Shown: positions 21,288 to 32,087 of the stretch, in pieces
Layout of the letters: every line of letters begins with the position of its first letter
Numbering within the stretch: position 1 is the first letter of the stretch
NCBI RefSeq assembly: GCF_035222375.1
Contig: NW_026946365.1
Coordinates: 806,001 to 870,000 of the forward strand
Reading direction: 5' to 3'
Length of the DNA: 64,000 nucleotides
Source of the DNA: Podospora pseudocomata
Lineage: Eukaryota; Ascomycota; Sordariomycetes; Sordariales; Podosporaceae
Notes under the pieces: generated by a model
Database searches by the model: none
Told to the model about the DNA's origin: nothing
Seen by the model: only the letters and a program-made list of their open reading frames with translations
Position numbers and translations under genes: made by a program

Positions 21288-23845
21288 GGTGACCAACAAT
21301 CGATTCAGATGACAGGCGGCAGTCTAAGCAACCTGTGCTTTTTTAGAGAGTCGAGGGTTGGCGTGAGGTGGGTGAGTGGTGCGGCGTAGTTGGTTTGTTT
21401 ACTCGGTTTTGAACCAGTCGCTTCTTTTGCGGTCGTCCGTTGCTTTGTCCGTCGAGTTTGCAAAACCGTGAGCCGCCAGCGTGCAGGTGTCAGTAGAGAG
21501 AGCCTGTATTTTTGGTAAAGAAACAGACTGGAAGATGAAGAACAGCTAAACGAGGCGCTGAGAGAAATTTCGAAGGGAAACCAGGGAAGAATGCGGAATG
21601 AAGACGGCGTCGAGTGAAGAGGCGCGCGCGCGCTGTGAGAATCGAAGGCGGGTTGCTTTTGGTGTCGATTGTTGGCAGGGAGAATAGTAAAAAAGCGAGA
21701 GTATGCTGCCAAACAACGGCGACCAGTTGGCTAGTTACGCCAATGCTGAGAATTCCGCCACCTTTTCTCTCAAAAACGACAGTGAGAAGAAGGAGATTTT
21801 GCAATCATCAAGCGGATGCAAAAATCCATGTGGTGGTGAGAGGTGGAAATGGAAGTCTGAGTGAGAGAAGCGGAAGACGAGGGAGCATTTGGGATTAGGG
21901 GGGTCTGAGAGGAAACGGGGGACACAGCGCTTGTGTCGCGGTGCAGCAGGTCTTCTGTCGTAATGAGCGCACGGGGGGGAGCGGGAAGCGCCAATGCCTG
22001 CCAACCGTCTCTGCCAGGGTAGCGCACGTTAATGCACGCTTGGAGATGAGATCGCCATGTTAGTGCACGACGATACAAATGTCATGACTTGTGCCCAACG
22101 GCGGGTCCACCGCTATCTCGTGGCCGGGTGTTACAGACTGGGCTCTAACAGTTCAACCTCACAGCGCGTAGCCGAGACCGTCGAACCCCTTATTACTCAA
22201 TGCAGTGCTACTGTCGGAGAATTCGATTTCTTCATCGACATACATGATGGATGGATATTTCTCATGAGCAAAACAACAGATTGAAGAGACATTCGTATTG
22301 CATTCCAAGAGTCTTGACGCTTTCTTGGGAGGCGCTGGGCGAGACTTGGGAGGAATCGCCAAGCAGGGAATTTGAACATGTTGTTCTCCGCGAGTTCCGT
22401 CATAGCATTCCGTTCCCTCAACTGTGAGAGGGTGCGATCATCAACACCGCCCCCCTCTTGCGAGCTTTCCAAGATCTTGTCTGCATCTTGCACACGCAAG
22501 CTCCATCTCTTTTCTGTCACTACCAGCCACCGAACCGATAGAAAACGTTGCAAGTCCATCCTAGGAATCGGATACGGATTGTAATGAAGGGGACTTGCAC
22601 AGCCCCCCCACCAATATCCCGGCAATGAAACGGGAGCGCCCCCCCGCTTCAAAAAGCTCGCTCCGGTCCACGTTTCTGACCAGTCCGTTTTGTCCGTGTT
22701 GGTCGCCATGATCACGGCTCGTTTTGAGTGGGAAATCGACAGGCAAGAGCAAGAGATGTCATTTGTTTATTTACCACTTCCCTGGTTCACAAGAGGCAGC
22801 CTTCATGATGTCTGCAGATGCGGTGGCGGCCAATCAGGTCGTGACCCCTCCCTCTGATGACATGCAGCAGGTACAAGGTGGTGTTGGGTGTGCCCCTCCA
22901 GCCTTCAAGGTCCAGACCACTGAGGGCGCCAAGAGGTATCCATGGGAAGACGAAATCGTCAGTCTCTTGGGTTTGTGATCCAGAGTTTGGACCTGGAGAA
23001 GAAAAGACAAATGGAGTTGTCAGTCCGGTCAGTTGCTCCCGTCGAACGCACATCCATGGCGATCTCCCACTCTCAAACATTGGCGTCTCTCGGGAACTGC
23101 AGCATGCGAAACGTTCCATCTGATGTCCCGCCAAGGGTCCCTGTGGTTATCATTTTTTACGGTCTGGCCCTCTCTCACGAGACCGCGAAAATGGTGATGG
23201 CAGTTGATGAGGCGGAGCATGTTTGCTCTCTTTTTACGAGCTTGATTTTTGATGACCGGACAGCCTCTCCGGGGAGTGACGCTTGAGTATAAGTCGATAC
23301 AGTTGAACCAAGCGCAGCGCTACTTGACACATGTGGCTGCCGCTGGTCATTTTATGTCGAGCATGAGAAACGGCGACGGTGACACTCATCCTTCAAATAG
23401 CTTGGGCCTTCTTATATGGTGTCCCGTGAAGCCAAATGATCCTCTCGCAGGCACAGACGCGGCTCCCAGATAAACAAGGACACAAGGTCCATCTGGCTCA
23501 AGGTCTTGATGGTAACTTACACACAAACTTGGCAGGGGTTAGGGCCCAGAGAGAGGTTGTCTAATCTGACCTCTGACTTCCCTCGCTAGAGGGTTAGGGT
23601 CTCCCTGCATCAGCTTTATTAGATGCACACGATAAGATAACGTGTCTCCCACATGCCCATGACCTCATGTGAAGATAGCTCTAAGCAACCACCCCACCAT
23701 CATCGCTAGCATCACCGTATAGACTAGACAGCTATCGGCGACTATCCTCACTGCATCTTGGAACAATCAACCGTTGAACCGTCTCTGAACCCAAGACCCT
23801 GTACCTAAACTCCCACCCATCTGCCTACCCGGCACCTCCGACAAC
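21288..23845. promoter_or_regulatory. Divergent intergenic region between FLC and OMA1 genes
   Basis: About 2.56 kb between two 5' ends. GGGTTAGGG, a telomere-repeat-like box, occurs twice on the OMA1 side (23536-23544 and 23591-23599). Open frames of 60-170 codons at 22.2-23.3 kb occur on both strands without features; I do not call them. A long leader for either gene, or a non-coding RNA, is possible. Confidence 0.45.
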
Positions 23846-25078
23846 ATGTTCCTCCTCCGTCGACCATCTCGGTTCAGACCATCCCGCATCTTCAGCCATG
23901 TCCCCCACCAAAAGCCAACACCCAGATCACCACCACTACCACCACCACCACCACCACCACCATCACCACAATCCCTCCGCTCCTATCCCCAACCAAGATG
24001 GCACTCCACCAAACCCCCTCCCCCAGAAGAAGAGGAAATCCACCAGCGCATCATCCCCCACAAGCGCAACCCCTACAACCCCTCCAACAACCGCAACCCC
24101 TACTCCTACCGAACCTACAACAACGACCACTACATCCGCCTCCAAGCCGCCGAGCCCCTCCGCGGCCCATCAAAGATCACAACCACAGCCGTAATAGCCA
24201 TCGCCACAACCGCCGGCCTCCTCTTTTACTTTGCGAACCTCGAAAAGGTGCCCGTGTCCAACCGCACCCGGTTCAACGTCTACGGACCAGACTCCTCCAC
24301 CCTAAAGTCAGTAGCCGAGATGAGCTACAAGAGGTTGTTGATCGAACTGCAAGATCAAGGAGCGAGGATACTACCCGAGTGGGATCCACGGACTGTGAGA
24401 GTGAGGAGGGTGATGCAGAGACTCATTCCCTTTAGCGGAATGGGCGCGAATCAAGACTGGGAAATCTTCGTCATTGACGCCCCAAACCAAGCCAACGCTT
24501 TTGTCCTGCCCGGCGGAAAAGTCTTTGTGTTCAGCGGCATCATGAACCTCGCCCGAGGCGACAGCGCCCTCGCCACTGTTCTAGGCCACGAGATAGCCCA
24601 CAATGTCGCTGGGCATTTTGGCGAGAGGCTGTCGCAGGACATTGGGAAGAATATCCTTTTGTTCAGTCTCATGCTGCTTGGGGGGGTGATTGGGATTGGG
24701 CCGTTGATTGCGGGGTGGTTTGGGACGAGCGTGATTGATATCACTTTTGGGAACCCGATGAGCAGACTTCAGGAGACGGAGGCGGATTATATTGGGTTAA
24801 TGATGATGAGTGAGGCGTGTTTTGACCCGAGGGATGCGGTGGGGTTTTGGGGGCGGATGGAGATGGTGGGACAGAGGGAGGTTGCGAGGGGAGGGGTGGA
24901 TGTACCGGAGTGGGCGAGCACGCATCCGAGCAATGCTAATCGGATAAAGAAGATACAGGAGTGGCTGCCCGAGGCGATGAGGAAGAGGGAGGATAGTGAT
25001 TGTAGTACTACGGGGTCTACGGCGGATGCGTTCAGGCGGGCGTTGGAAACGGGGGGGTTTATTATTATGGGGTGGTGA
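23846..25078 (+). CDS. OMA1: Mitochondrial inner-membrane metalloprotease OMA1
   Basis: Single-exon frame of 410 residues. The basic, Arg/Ser-rich N-terminus (MFLLRRPSRFRPSRIF) is a mitochondrial presequence, followed by a polyproline run (from a CCA/CAC-rich tract at about 23930-23970) and one membrane helix (about 111-131). The M48 zinc site is HEIAH at 248-252, with the third ligand Glu in QETEADYIG (about 310-312). The flanking motifs IFVIDAPNQANAFVLPGGKV and STHPSNANRI are typical. OMA1 cleaves inner-membrane substrates under stress (OPA1 in animals; quality-control substrates in yeast). Convergent with MIC12, which is also an inner-membrane protein. Confidence 0.95.
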   Translation: MFLLRRPSRFRPSRIFSHVPHQKPTPRSPPLPPPPPPPPSPQSLRSYPQPRWHSTKPPPPEEEEIHQRIIPHKRNPYNPSNNRNPYSYRTYNNDHYIRLQAAEPLRGPSKITTTAVIAIATTAGLLFYFANLEKVPVSNRTRFNVYGPDSSTLKSVAEMSYKRLLIELQDQGARILPEWDPRTVRVRRVMQRLIPFSGMGANQDWEIFVIDAPNQANAFVLPGGKVFVFSGIMNLARGDSALATVLGHEIAHNVAGHFGERLSQDIGKNILLFSLMLLGGVIGIGPLIAGWFGTSVIDITFGNPMSRLQETEADYIGLMMMSEACFDPRDAVGFWGRMEMVGQREVARGGVDVPEWASTHPSNANRIKKIQEWLPEAMRKREDSDCSTTGSTADAFRRALETGGFIIMGW

Positions 25079-25722
25079 GGGGGAGCGGTGTGTGGGAGGG
25101 AAAAGCGCCGTTCCAAGGGACAGGATTGTGATTTTCTAGCGTGGAGTTGGGGACATTTTGTTTTGCCACCCGTGAGGGTATGTAACATGAAGGGCAGTGT
25201 ATGAGGGATGTAAAGTGGTTGCTGGGCTGTCTACACCACTTGATCAATTTACAGAGGGAATAAATCATCCAAGGGCCGTCAACCATGGTTGCCATTGATC
25301 CGAGCCCAAACAAAGTCTTGGATACTAAAATCAAATATCGGATAGGCGAACTGTCAAGCTCAGACTATGTATCATCTACAAGCACTGCAAGCCCGGATAG
25401 TGGATAGTGGAAGCTGAGATCTTATATTGAGAGTGGGATCATGGTGTTGCTTCAAGATATGTGACAAATCACTCGTTTAGAAATCTCTTGCCCGTGTGAC
25501 TCTTGTAATCATGAATCTATAGATATCACCGGCCACACCCACTCTTACAAGCCTTTACCCACAACAAAACCACCAAGCAAGATGAATCCAAACATCTGCA
25601 CTTCGAAGGAACAACATCGCCCCTTTTCTCTATCATATCCATACCTATACAAATACTAAACACAGTGGTATCACTCCCCATTCCACTCCCCTTCCATTCC
25701 CTCTCCCCTTATCAACCTCCCC
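25079..25722. other. Spacer between convergent OMA1 and MIC12 genes
   Basis: About 640 bp between two 3' ends; presumed 3' UTRs. No gene, structured repeat or RNA recognised. Confidence 0.55.
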
Positions 25723-26515
25723 TCAGATCAGCGCCAACCCCCCAAAATCCCTCTCATCAATCGGCTTATACCTCTCCGCCAAAACCTCCTCCACACTCCT
25801 CTCCAACCGCCTCTCCCTCTTCGCCTGGTCAAACCTCTCCGCCAGCGCCCTCTCAATCTCACTCACACCTTCCAGCTTAGCCTCAAGCTTCCCCTCCAGC
25901 TTCTCCTCCGCCAAGTAAACCTTTGCCTTTGCCTTTCCATAAACCTCCTTTCCCTTCTCCACCGTCCTCTCAACAACCTCCCCAATCTTTTTTTCTGCTC
26001 TAAAAAGTCCCTTCTCAGCCGTCTGCCATCCTTCTCTGCTTGCGTCTGCTACTCGCTCCTTGATGGCGGGGGCATTATGCGCCAGGTCGACGACGGCGGA
26101 GGAGGCGGTTGATTCGATAGCGGGGGAGTGGGACTGGGCCCAGTTTACTGCGGCGATGACCTCTGAGTTCCAGCGGGACTTTGCTTCTTCTAGGAAGGAG
26201 GTGGTGGTGGAGGCGAGGGTTTGGCGGGGGATGTAGGTGTGTGTGCCGTCGGTGGTGATGTAGGATGATTTGCGGGGGGGGAGGGTAGAAGAAGACAGGG
26301 GGTTGAGGGTGTCAAGGGTGTGGGATTGGGAGCGGAGGAGGGTGGATTGGACTTCGCGGTTGCGGCGGTGGGTGTGGAGGGCTAGGTAGGTTAGGGAGAG
26401 GGTGAGGGTTAGGCCTCCGGTCTATTTGTTGTGTGACTGGTTAGAAATGAATGGGAAGGGTAAAAAGGGGGAGGGGGGAAAAGGGGGAACATGCGAAGCC
26501 GGCTATGAAGCCCAT
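25723..26515 (-). CDS. MIC12: MICOS complex subunit MIC12 (AIM5 family), with a GC-AG intron
   Basis: Component of the cristae-junction MICOS complex in the mitochondrial inner membrane. Exon 1 (26515-26495) encodes only MGFIAGF. Exon 2 (26421-25723) continues TGGLTLTLSLTYLALHTH, giving the family's N-terminal membrane helix, then RRNREVQSTLLRSQ, a conserved RWNSEVIAAVNWAQS segment, and a charged coiled-coil-like C-terminus (EKKIGEVVERTVEKGKEVYG onward); 239 residues. The only frame-preserving splice begins GCATGT (26494) and ends AAATAG (26422), a 73-nt GC-AG intron with a CTAAC branch. The single nearby GT (GTTCCC at 26490) would shift the frame. Exon 2 alone has no good start, so automated calls may truncate this gene. 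Divergent from bL17m. Confidence 0.88.
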
Positions 26516-27072
26516 TTTGGTGTCTGTCGGTGGTGGTGATGATGGTATGAACCCTGAAGGTGCGCGATTAGGGGAGGAGCGCGCAAAGGCGCAACGCGGT
26601 GACCCGGCGGTCGGAGGTTATGTGATACTCAAAGGCAGGAAGGAATGGAAAAGCTGCAGTTAATTGATCCTTCCCCAACTGAAGCGCATGTTGCTCAGAT
26701 TACCGTTGGAAGCAACAAGTCCACGAAGTGACGTAGAGAGATGGGCTTGTGAACAACAGCAAACAGGGACCCAAGGGGCACCCGGGCTTGGCACTCATCC
26801 CGTCACCGTTGGCCCCACTTGTAGCTTTTGCGCTCCCGGCCGGCAAAAGAGACGGCCGGCGCTGATAAGATCAAAAATTCATAGGTACCGTACCGGAGCG
26901 CAAAGACACACACAACACACCAGTTGCCCATCCCGCCGAGGCGCATCCGAACCCACCCACCACCCCGGCGCACCCATTGACGACGACGACGACAACAACT
27001 TTGATACCCCAGCCTTCCCAACCCAACCTCCCCACCTCTAACGTACCTACCCCCCCAAAACAAACCTTCAAA
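26516..27072. promoter_or_regulatory. Shared divergent promoter region of MIC12 and bL17m
   Basis: Only 557 bp separate the two start codons, so both mitochondrial-protein genes probably share control sequence. The bL17m side contains a CCAACC/CCCACC-rich, pyrimidine-rich leader. No specific factor site can be assigned with confidence. Confidence 0.45.
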
Positions 27073-27705
27073 ATGGCCGGCGGCCACGTCAAATACCGCC
27101 ACCTCTCCCGCACCTCCTCCCACCGTCAAGCCCTCCTCCGCAACCTCGTCACCGAGCTCGTCCGCCAGGAGTCAATCCACACAACATGGCCCAAAGCCAA
27201 AGAAGCCCAGCGCCTCGCCGAGAGGCTCATCACCTATGCCAAAAAGAACAACGAAACCAGCAGGAGACAAGCCCAAGGCATCCTCTTTGTACGTCCCTTC
27301 CCCCTGCTCCCCTTCCCCACCGCCCCCTCTAACCAGCAAATATAGACCCCCGACGAACTAATGCCCAAACTCTTCGGCCCCATCCGCGAGCGCTACCTCA
27401 ACCGCCCCGGCGGCTACACCCGCGTCCTCCGCACCATGCCCAAAAACAAGTTCGACCAGGGCGACTCCGCCATCCTCGAGCTAGTCGACGGGCCAAAGGA
27501 CATGAGATTTGCCATCACCGCCGCCGCTGTGGCAAGAGACAGGAAATTGGGGACGGGACACACGGACATCACGATTAAGAATATCCAAAAGGTCACGCAG
27601 TTTAGGCCTGAGGGGAGGGATCAGTTTGAGGAGATGGTTGAAAAGGTTGCCGGGTTGCAGCTGAACATGAATGAGCTCAAGGACAAGGCGGTCAAGAAGG
27701 AGTAG
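27073..27705 (+). CDS. MRPL8: Mitochondrial large ribosomal subunit protein bL17m
   Basis: Exon 1 is 27073-27288 (72 codons) and exon 2 is 27346-27705, joined over a 57-nt intron (GTACGT, CTAAC branch, TATAG) in phase 0; 191 residues. It begins MAGGHVKYRHLSRTSSHRQA and continues LLRNLVTELVRQESIHTTWPKAKEAQRLAERLIT, the bL17 core that contacts rRNA near the exit tunnel. The exon junction falls in the conserved loop before the LFGPIRERYLNRPGGYTRVL segment, and the frame then holds to a Lys-rich end. The fungal C-terminal extension beyond bacterial L17 is present. The start is chosen because it begins exactly at the family's N-terminus; upstream in-frame sequence looks like leader. Its 3' end lies about 230 bp from the UTP25 stop on the other strand. 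Confidence 0.93.
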
Positions 27706-27931
27706 ATCAGACAAGATGGGTGTGTTTTGTATAATATGGGGGTGGGAAGGTGGTGGTGGGAAAGATGCGCGCAAACAATTCTTCACAAGTGTAATTTTAC
27801 GAAACAGCTAGAACAAAAAGGTATGGGAGGGCTGAAAACCACCGGAAGGTGGGGGGCAAAAAACATAAAGAACGAGCAAAAACGATTAAAAACAAGATTG
27901 AATCTTCTCTATACGCATCCGGGTGAAGAGA

Positions 27932-30241
27932 CTATACAAAATCAAAAGTGTCCCCCTGCTCCTTGATCATCTTTCCTACCCTCGAAGTCCCCACAATCCT
28001 CTCCAGCTTCATCAAGTCATACTTGCTAAACATCACCCTGACCACCCCCTGTCCGTGCTCCACCATCAAGCTCTGCTCGCTCTTCTGGAGGTAGCCACCC
28101 GCAATCTCTCGGTAGAAAAGCGGATTGTCCGGTAACGAGTACATGATTACCCTCTTGACACCCTTGATCTGATACCGTCTAAAGTGGTGGGCTCGCTCGG
28201 TGTACAGCAGCACCTTGTGCCTTCCCGTCAGGAAATGAGACCTCGCCCTGGAAGCCTCGGGAATGTCCGCGTATTCGGATATGGTACCAAAGGTGACAGC
28301 CTCCACGATGGGGTTGTTGGCGAAGAAGTTTCTAACCCGGACAAAGTCGAGATAGGAAGGGATGAAGATGAGGGTGCCGTTGGCGTCTTTGGCATTGCGC
28401 TTGGTGAGAAGAGGCACGATGGCCTTGGTGAAGTAGTTGAAACGGGCGTCTGGGTCGGCGGCGACGGTGGGGGCGTCGAAGCGGCTGAATGTTTGGCGAG
28501 CCTTGACAGGGAGATATTGGATTGTGCCGGGGCATTCTTGTTGTAGACGGACTTTGCCGGCCCAGTTGTGACAGTGGGCACGCATGAGCTCGGCCAGTTC
28601 GGGGGTGTTGAAGGCCGAGAATACGACAGTCTGGCGGAAGTACTTGGCCTGGTCGTCAAGGTACCAGCTGCGGACACGGCTAAAGTCGCAGCCGTGGGCG
28701 TCCTTGGGCTGGATGTTGAGGTGTTCGAAGATAAACTCGACGTGCTCCCAGTTCTGCATCAGGAGAGCGTCGGCTTGATCGACAATGACGAGCTCGATCG
28801 ACGAGAGGAAATCAAAGTCGACCTTTCTTTCTTCTTCGGAACCGATGGCCATACGGAGACCCAGAGGACTGGCAAAGATGATGTCCGAGTTGTAGAACTG
28901 AGAAAAGTACTTGACAGACTTGCGGGTGAACTTCATCCCGAGGCGGAACATGTCGTCGTCGTTGCCTGAGAAGAGGTCCCGGAAATCTTCTGGCTTGTCA
29001 TCAGAGAACTTGGACAGCTTTTCAATATATCCGTCTTCAAAACGCTTCCTGTTCTCCTGCTGGTCTGGTTGGCAAACAGAAAGAATGCTGTCGACCATCT
29101 TGACGCATGACTGCCTAGTTGGGAGTAGCATGAGAACTTTGGGACGGGTGAAGCCCTGATCCCTAAGCTCGAGGTCTTCGTTGGCATCGGCTTTGGCGAG
29201 TCTGGCGTTGTTCTTGATCACTCGGTCGCGGGTCTTGTAAAGATGATTGAGAGCATGCAAGGCCGCCAGATTCCGAAGATCCTGTGATGATCCAACTGTT
29301 CTGTCGCAGTACAGCACATCCCGATAGTTGAAAAGGAAAGGTGCCACGGTCTTCTCAACAGCGCCAAAGGTTGATCTTTTGAATTCCATAACCTCCTTCA
29401 GCCGTTTTTTGAGATGCAGATTCGAAACACTCGTTATTGGTGCTGGTAATGGCAACTCCTGTCCGTCCTCTGTCTGTGGATAACTCCAATAGGCCCTGGT
29501 GGACTCAAAAGGCTGCCGTTGCATCTTCCATTTTCCGTTTTGCGCAGCTCGCACTCTTGGCGGTACTGTGTTTTCGTCGGGGTTTGAGATGTGAGTTTCG
29601 AATGGGTCGGTCTCGTCCAGATCATCGTCCTCATCAAAGAGATCTTCGGGTTGGATATCAGCGGGGTCCTCCTCAGCCTCTTCAACTTCGTCAACATCTC
29701 TTTGCTCCTCCTGCTCATCGTCTCTCTCATCCTCGTCGCCAGATTCTGGCGCTGGCGCTGCCTCTGGTTGATTGTCCTCTGCTGGAGCATGGTCAAGCTT
29801 TCTCCTCTTTGCCTTTTGCGGGTTAGTCTCAATGAGTCTCTTCATGAGATTTACATATGGCTGAGCGGACGTGGCATCCTCCTCCTCATCCGAATCCGAA
29901 TCAACAAGACTCATGACATCAGACTGCTCCTCCTCCTCCTCTGGAACACCTTCATCTTCACTTTGGGAATCGCTGAATTGTGTCAGTCAGGACCTTTTTG
30001 TTTCAACGAGTTGAATGACCTACTCATCATTCGCAAGTCGTGCGCTGTCGAACTTGGCGCTGCGTGGTTCTGTCGGTGCGCGTGCTCTTCCTCGCCCTCT
30101 ACCTCTCGTTCCACCTCTTCCTCGGGATGCAAATCCTCCTCTTGCGCCGCCTCTTGATCCTCCCCGTGAGCCTCCACGCGAGCCTCCACGCGAGCCTCCC
30201 CGAGGTCCTCCTCTAAATCCTGCACCTCCTCTTGGTCCCAT
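27932..30241 (-). CDS. UTP25: U3 snoRNP-associated protein UTP25 (small-subunit processome)
   Basis: Nucleolar factor for 18S rRNA maturation, related to DEAD-box helicases but without a canonical helicase motif II. Exon 1 (30241-30024) encodes an Arg/Gly-rich N-terminus ([12 protein letters not shown], then repeated GGSR units) and exon 2 (29972-27932) the rest; the 51-nt intron (GTAGGT...TTCAG, phase 2) joins LANDD to DSQSEDEG. Total 752 residues. An acidic stretch (about 75-190) precedes the Utp25 domain, recognised by [54 protein letters not shown] and a degenerate DEAD-like VDQAD in [19 protein letters not shown]. The C-terminal helicase-like half includes [19 protein letters not shown] and [18 protein letters not shown]. 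Divergent from eIF3f. Confidence 0.93.
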
Positions 30242-30856
30242 CTTTGACCTTTGAGTGAATGAGTTTGTGATGCAATTTGACTGCAACAAGTCAATCGATG
30301 GCAGTTTGCCAGAAAAGCTGTATAAATTTATTCTATTTTCAGCCTTGCCGCGCCGGCAATCCAGGAAGCACCATGCCAAGAGACAAACCAACAGGGGTCG
30401 TTAGAAGTGCCCCACTGAAAGCCGTTCGCAGAGGTCCCGCTGGAAAAAAAAAAAAATGGGCAGCCTCGCGGGTGCTGCAGAGTTGAAAGAAAACTGACCA
30501 AAAACTGCCCCGCCACTTATCAGCTTATCTTAGCGCGCACAACCACACAGGTCCCGCATCGGCTGCAAAACCAAAAATTCGAGGTCTGACCCCAGCCCAC
30601 CGCAGGCTCAGGCTCAGGTTCGTGCCAGTTGAGTTGAAAGAAAGAGAGAGGTCCATTTTTTGCTGGCCAGTGACGAATCTCCTCCCCGACCCGCTCAGAG
30701 GCAGACTTCCCTTGTCTCCTCCCCCCATAATCTACTCCATAGCTGGCCGTCAATTTTCCCTTTGCCTTGCCCCGGGGTCCAACGTCCATTCATTCCCGAT
30801 AATCGTCCATCACCACTCCCAAACCACCACCCCGAGACCACCCGAGACCACTCAAC
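30242..30856. promoter_or_regulatory. Shared divergent promoter region of UTP25 and eIF3f
   Basis: 615 bp between start codons of two ribosome/translation genes. Contains an A-run (about 30444-30456) and, close to the eIF3f start, two direct copies of CCGAGACCAC. No specific regulatory element can be assigned. Confidence 0.45.
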
Positions 30857-32087
30857 ATGGCTGTCGACCAGGAGAACTTTGTCCACCTCACCAGGCCGCT
30901 TGCGCCCACCCTCCTGGGCTTCGGTGCCGGTAGCGCCCCGCTTACCGTCAACATCCAGCCCCAAGTATGCCAGCCCCTCCTATCCTACCTACTACTCCCG
31001 GACCGGCACTCTTCCCCCAATGGCACCTTGATGTCTAGACTGGGTGTCATGCTGTACGATCGCATTCCTGGACTAACCGTGCCATCTCTAGTCTGTCTTC
31101 TCCATCATCGACCATGCCGTCCGCCGCGATATCAACGGCTCCAACTCGAACCGCGTAATCGGCGCCCTCGTTGGCACCCGCAGCGAAGATGGAAGCGAGG
31201 TCGAGGTCCGCTCTGCTTTCGCCATCCCCCATGTCGAGACCGACGACCAAGTCGAAGTCGATGTCGATTACCAAAAGAACATGCTCGCTTTGACCCTCAA
31301 GGCCGCCCCCCGCGAGCAGCTTCTCGGCTGGTACACCACCTCCCACGAGCTTAACTCCTTCTCGGCCCTTATCCAAAATTTCTTCGCCTCCCCAGAGACC
31401 GGCACCTTCCCCCACCCCGCCGTCCACCTCACCATCTCTTCCGACGCCGGCAGCGCCATCTCCACAAAGACGTACGTCTCCGCTCCGGTGACTGTTGTCT
31501 CTGAGCGCGCCGCCGATACCTGTCTCTTCATTGAGGTTCCTCACAAGCTGTTGATCGCCGACTCGGACCGCTCTGCCCTGAGCACCGTCTCCTCGGCCGC
31601 CCACACCGAAGCTCGCGCCGCCCCTGTTGTCTCGGATATTGAGAACCTCGCCCAATCGCTCGAGGTTGTCTCTGACCTGTTGGAGCGTGTTTCCGGATTC
31701 GTCGGTGAGGTCCTCGACGAGGAGCGTGACGGCTCCCACGCCCTCGGGCAGTATCTTATGAACGCCTTGTCTCTTGCACCCAAGGTGTCCAACCTCCAGA
31801 TCGAGAACGACTTCAACAACCACATCCAGGACGTCCTCATGGTCAGCTACCTGGCCAACACGATCCGCACCCAGATCGACCTGTCGCAGCGTCTTGCCAC
31901 AGCTACCATTGTCGGATTTGGCGGCGAGGCCGGTGAGAAGAAGGAGGGCGAGGAGGGCGAGAAGAAGGAGGGCCGTGAGGGCGGCGGCGGCGGTCGCGGA
32001 AGGGGAGGGAAGCGTGGTGGTCGTGGCGGTGGCCGTGGTGGAAATCAACAAAGGGAACCGAGGGAGCCCCGGGAGAATGGCGAGTAG
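30857..32087 (+). CDS. eIF3f: Eukaryotic translation initiation factor 3 subunit F
   Basis: Exon 1 is 30857-30964 (36 codons) and exon 2 is 31092-32087, with a 127-nt intron (GTATGC...GACTAACC...CTAG), the longest confirmed here; 367 residues. The MPN domain begins at the junction, [18 protein letters not shown], and continues [19 protein letters not shown] and [20 protein letters not shown]. The catalytic JAMM histidines are absent, as expected for the non-enzymatic eIF3f. A C-terminal helical segment ([20 protein letters not shown]) is the family's second hallmark. An unusual Gly/Arg/Glu-rich tail (RGG-like, last 45 residues) follows. The subunit belongs to the eIF3 scaffold on the 40S ribosome. 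The start ATG sits in a good context (CAACATGG). Confidence 0.94.

Noticed and set aside
31047-32051. 334-codon minus-strand open frame
   Set aside because: Antisense to eIF3f; Val/Gly/Asp-rich shadow without features.
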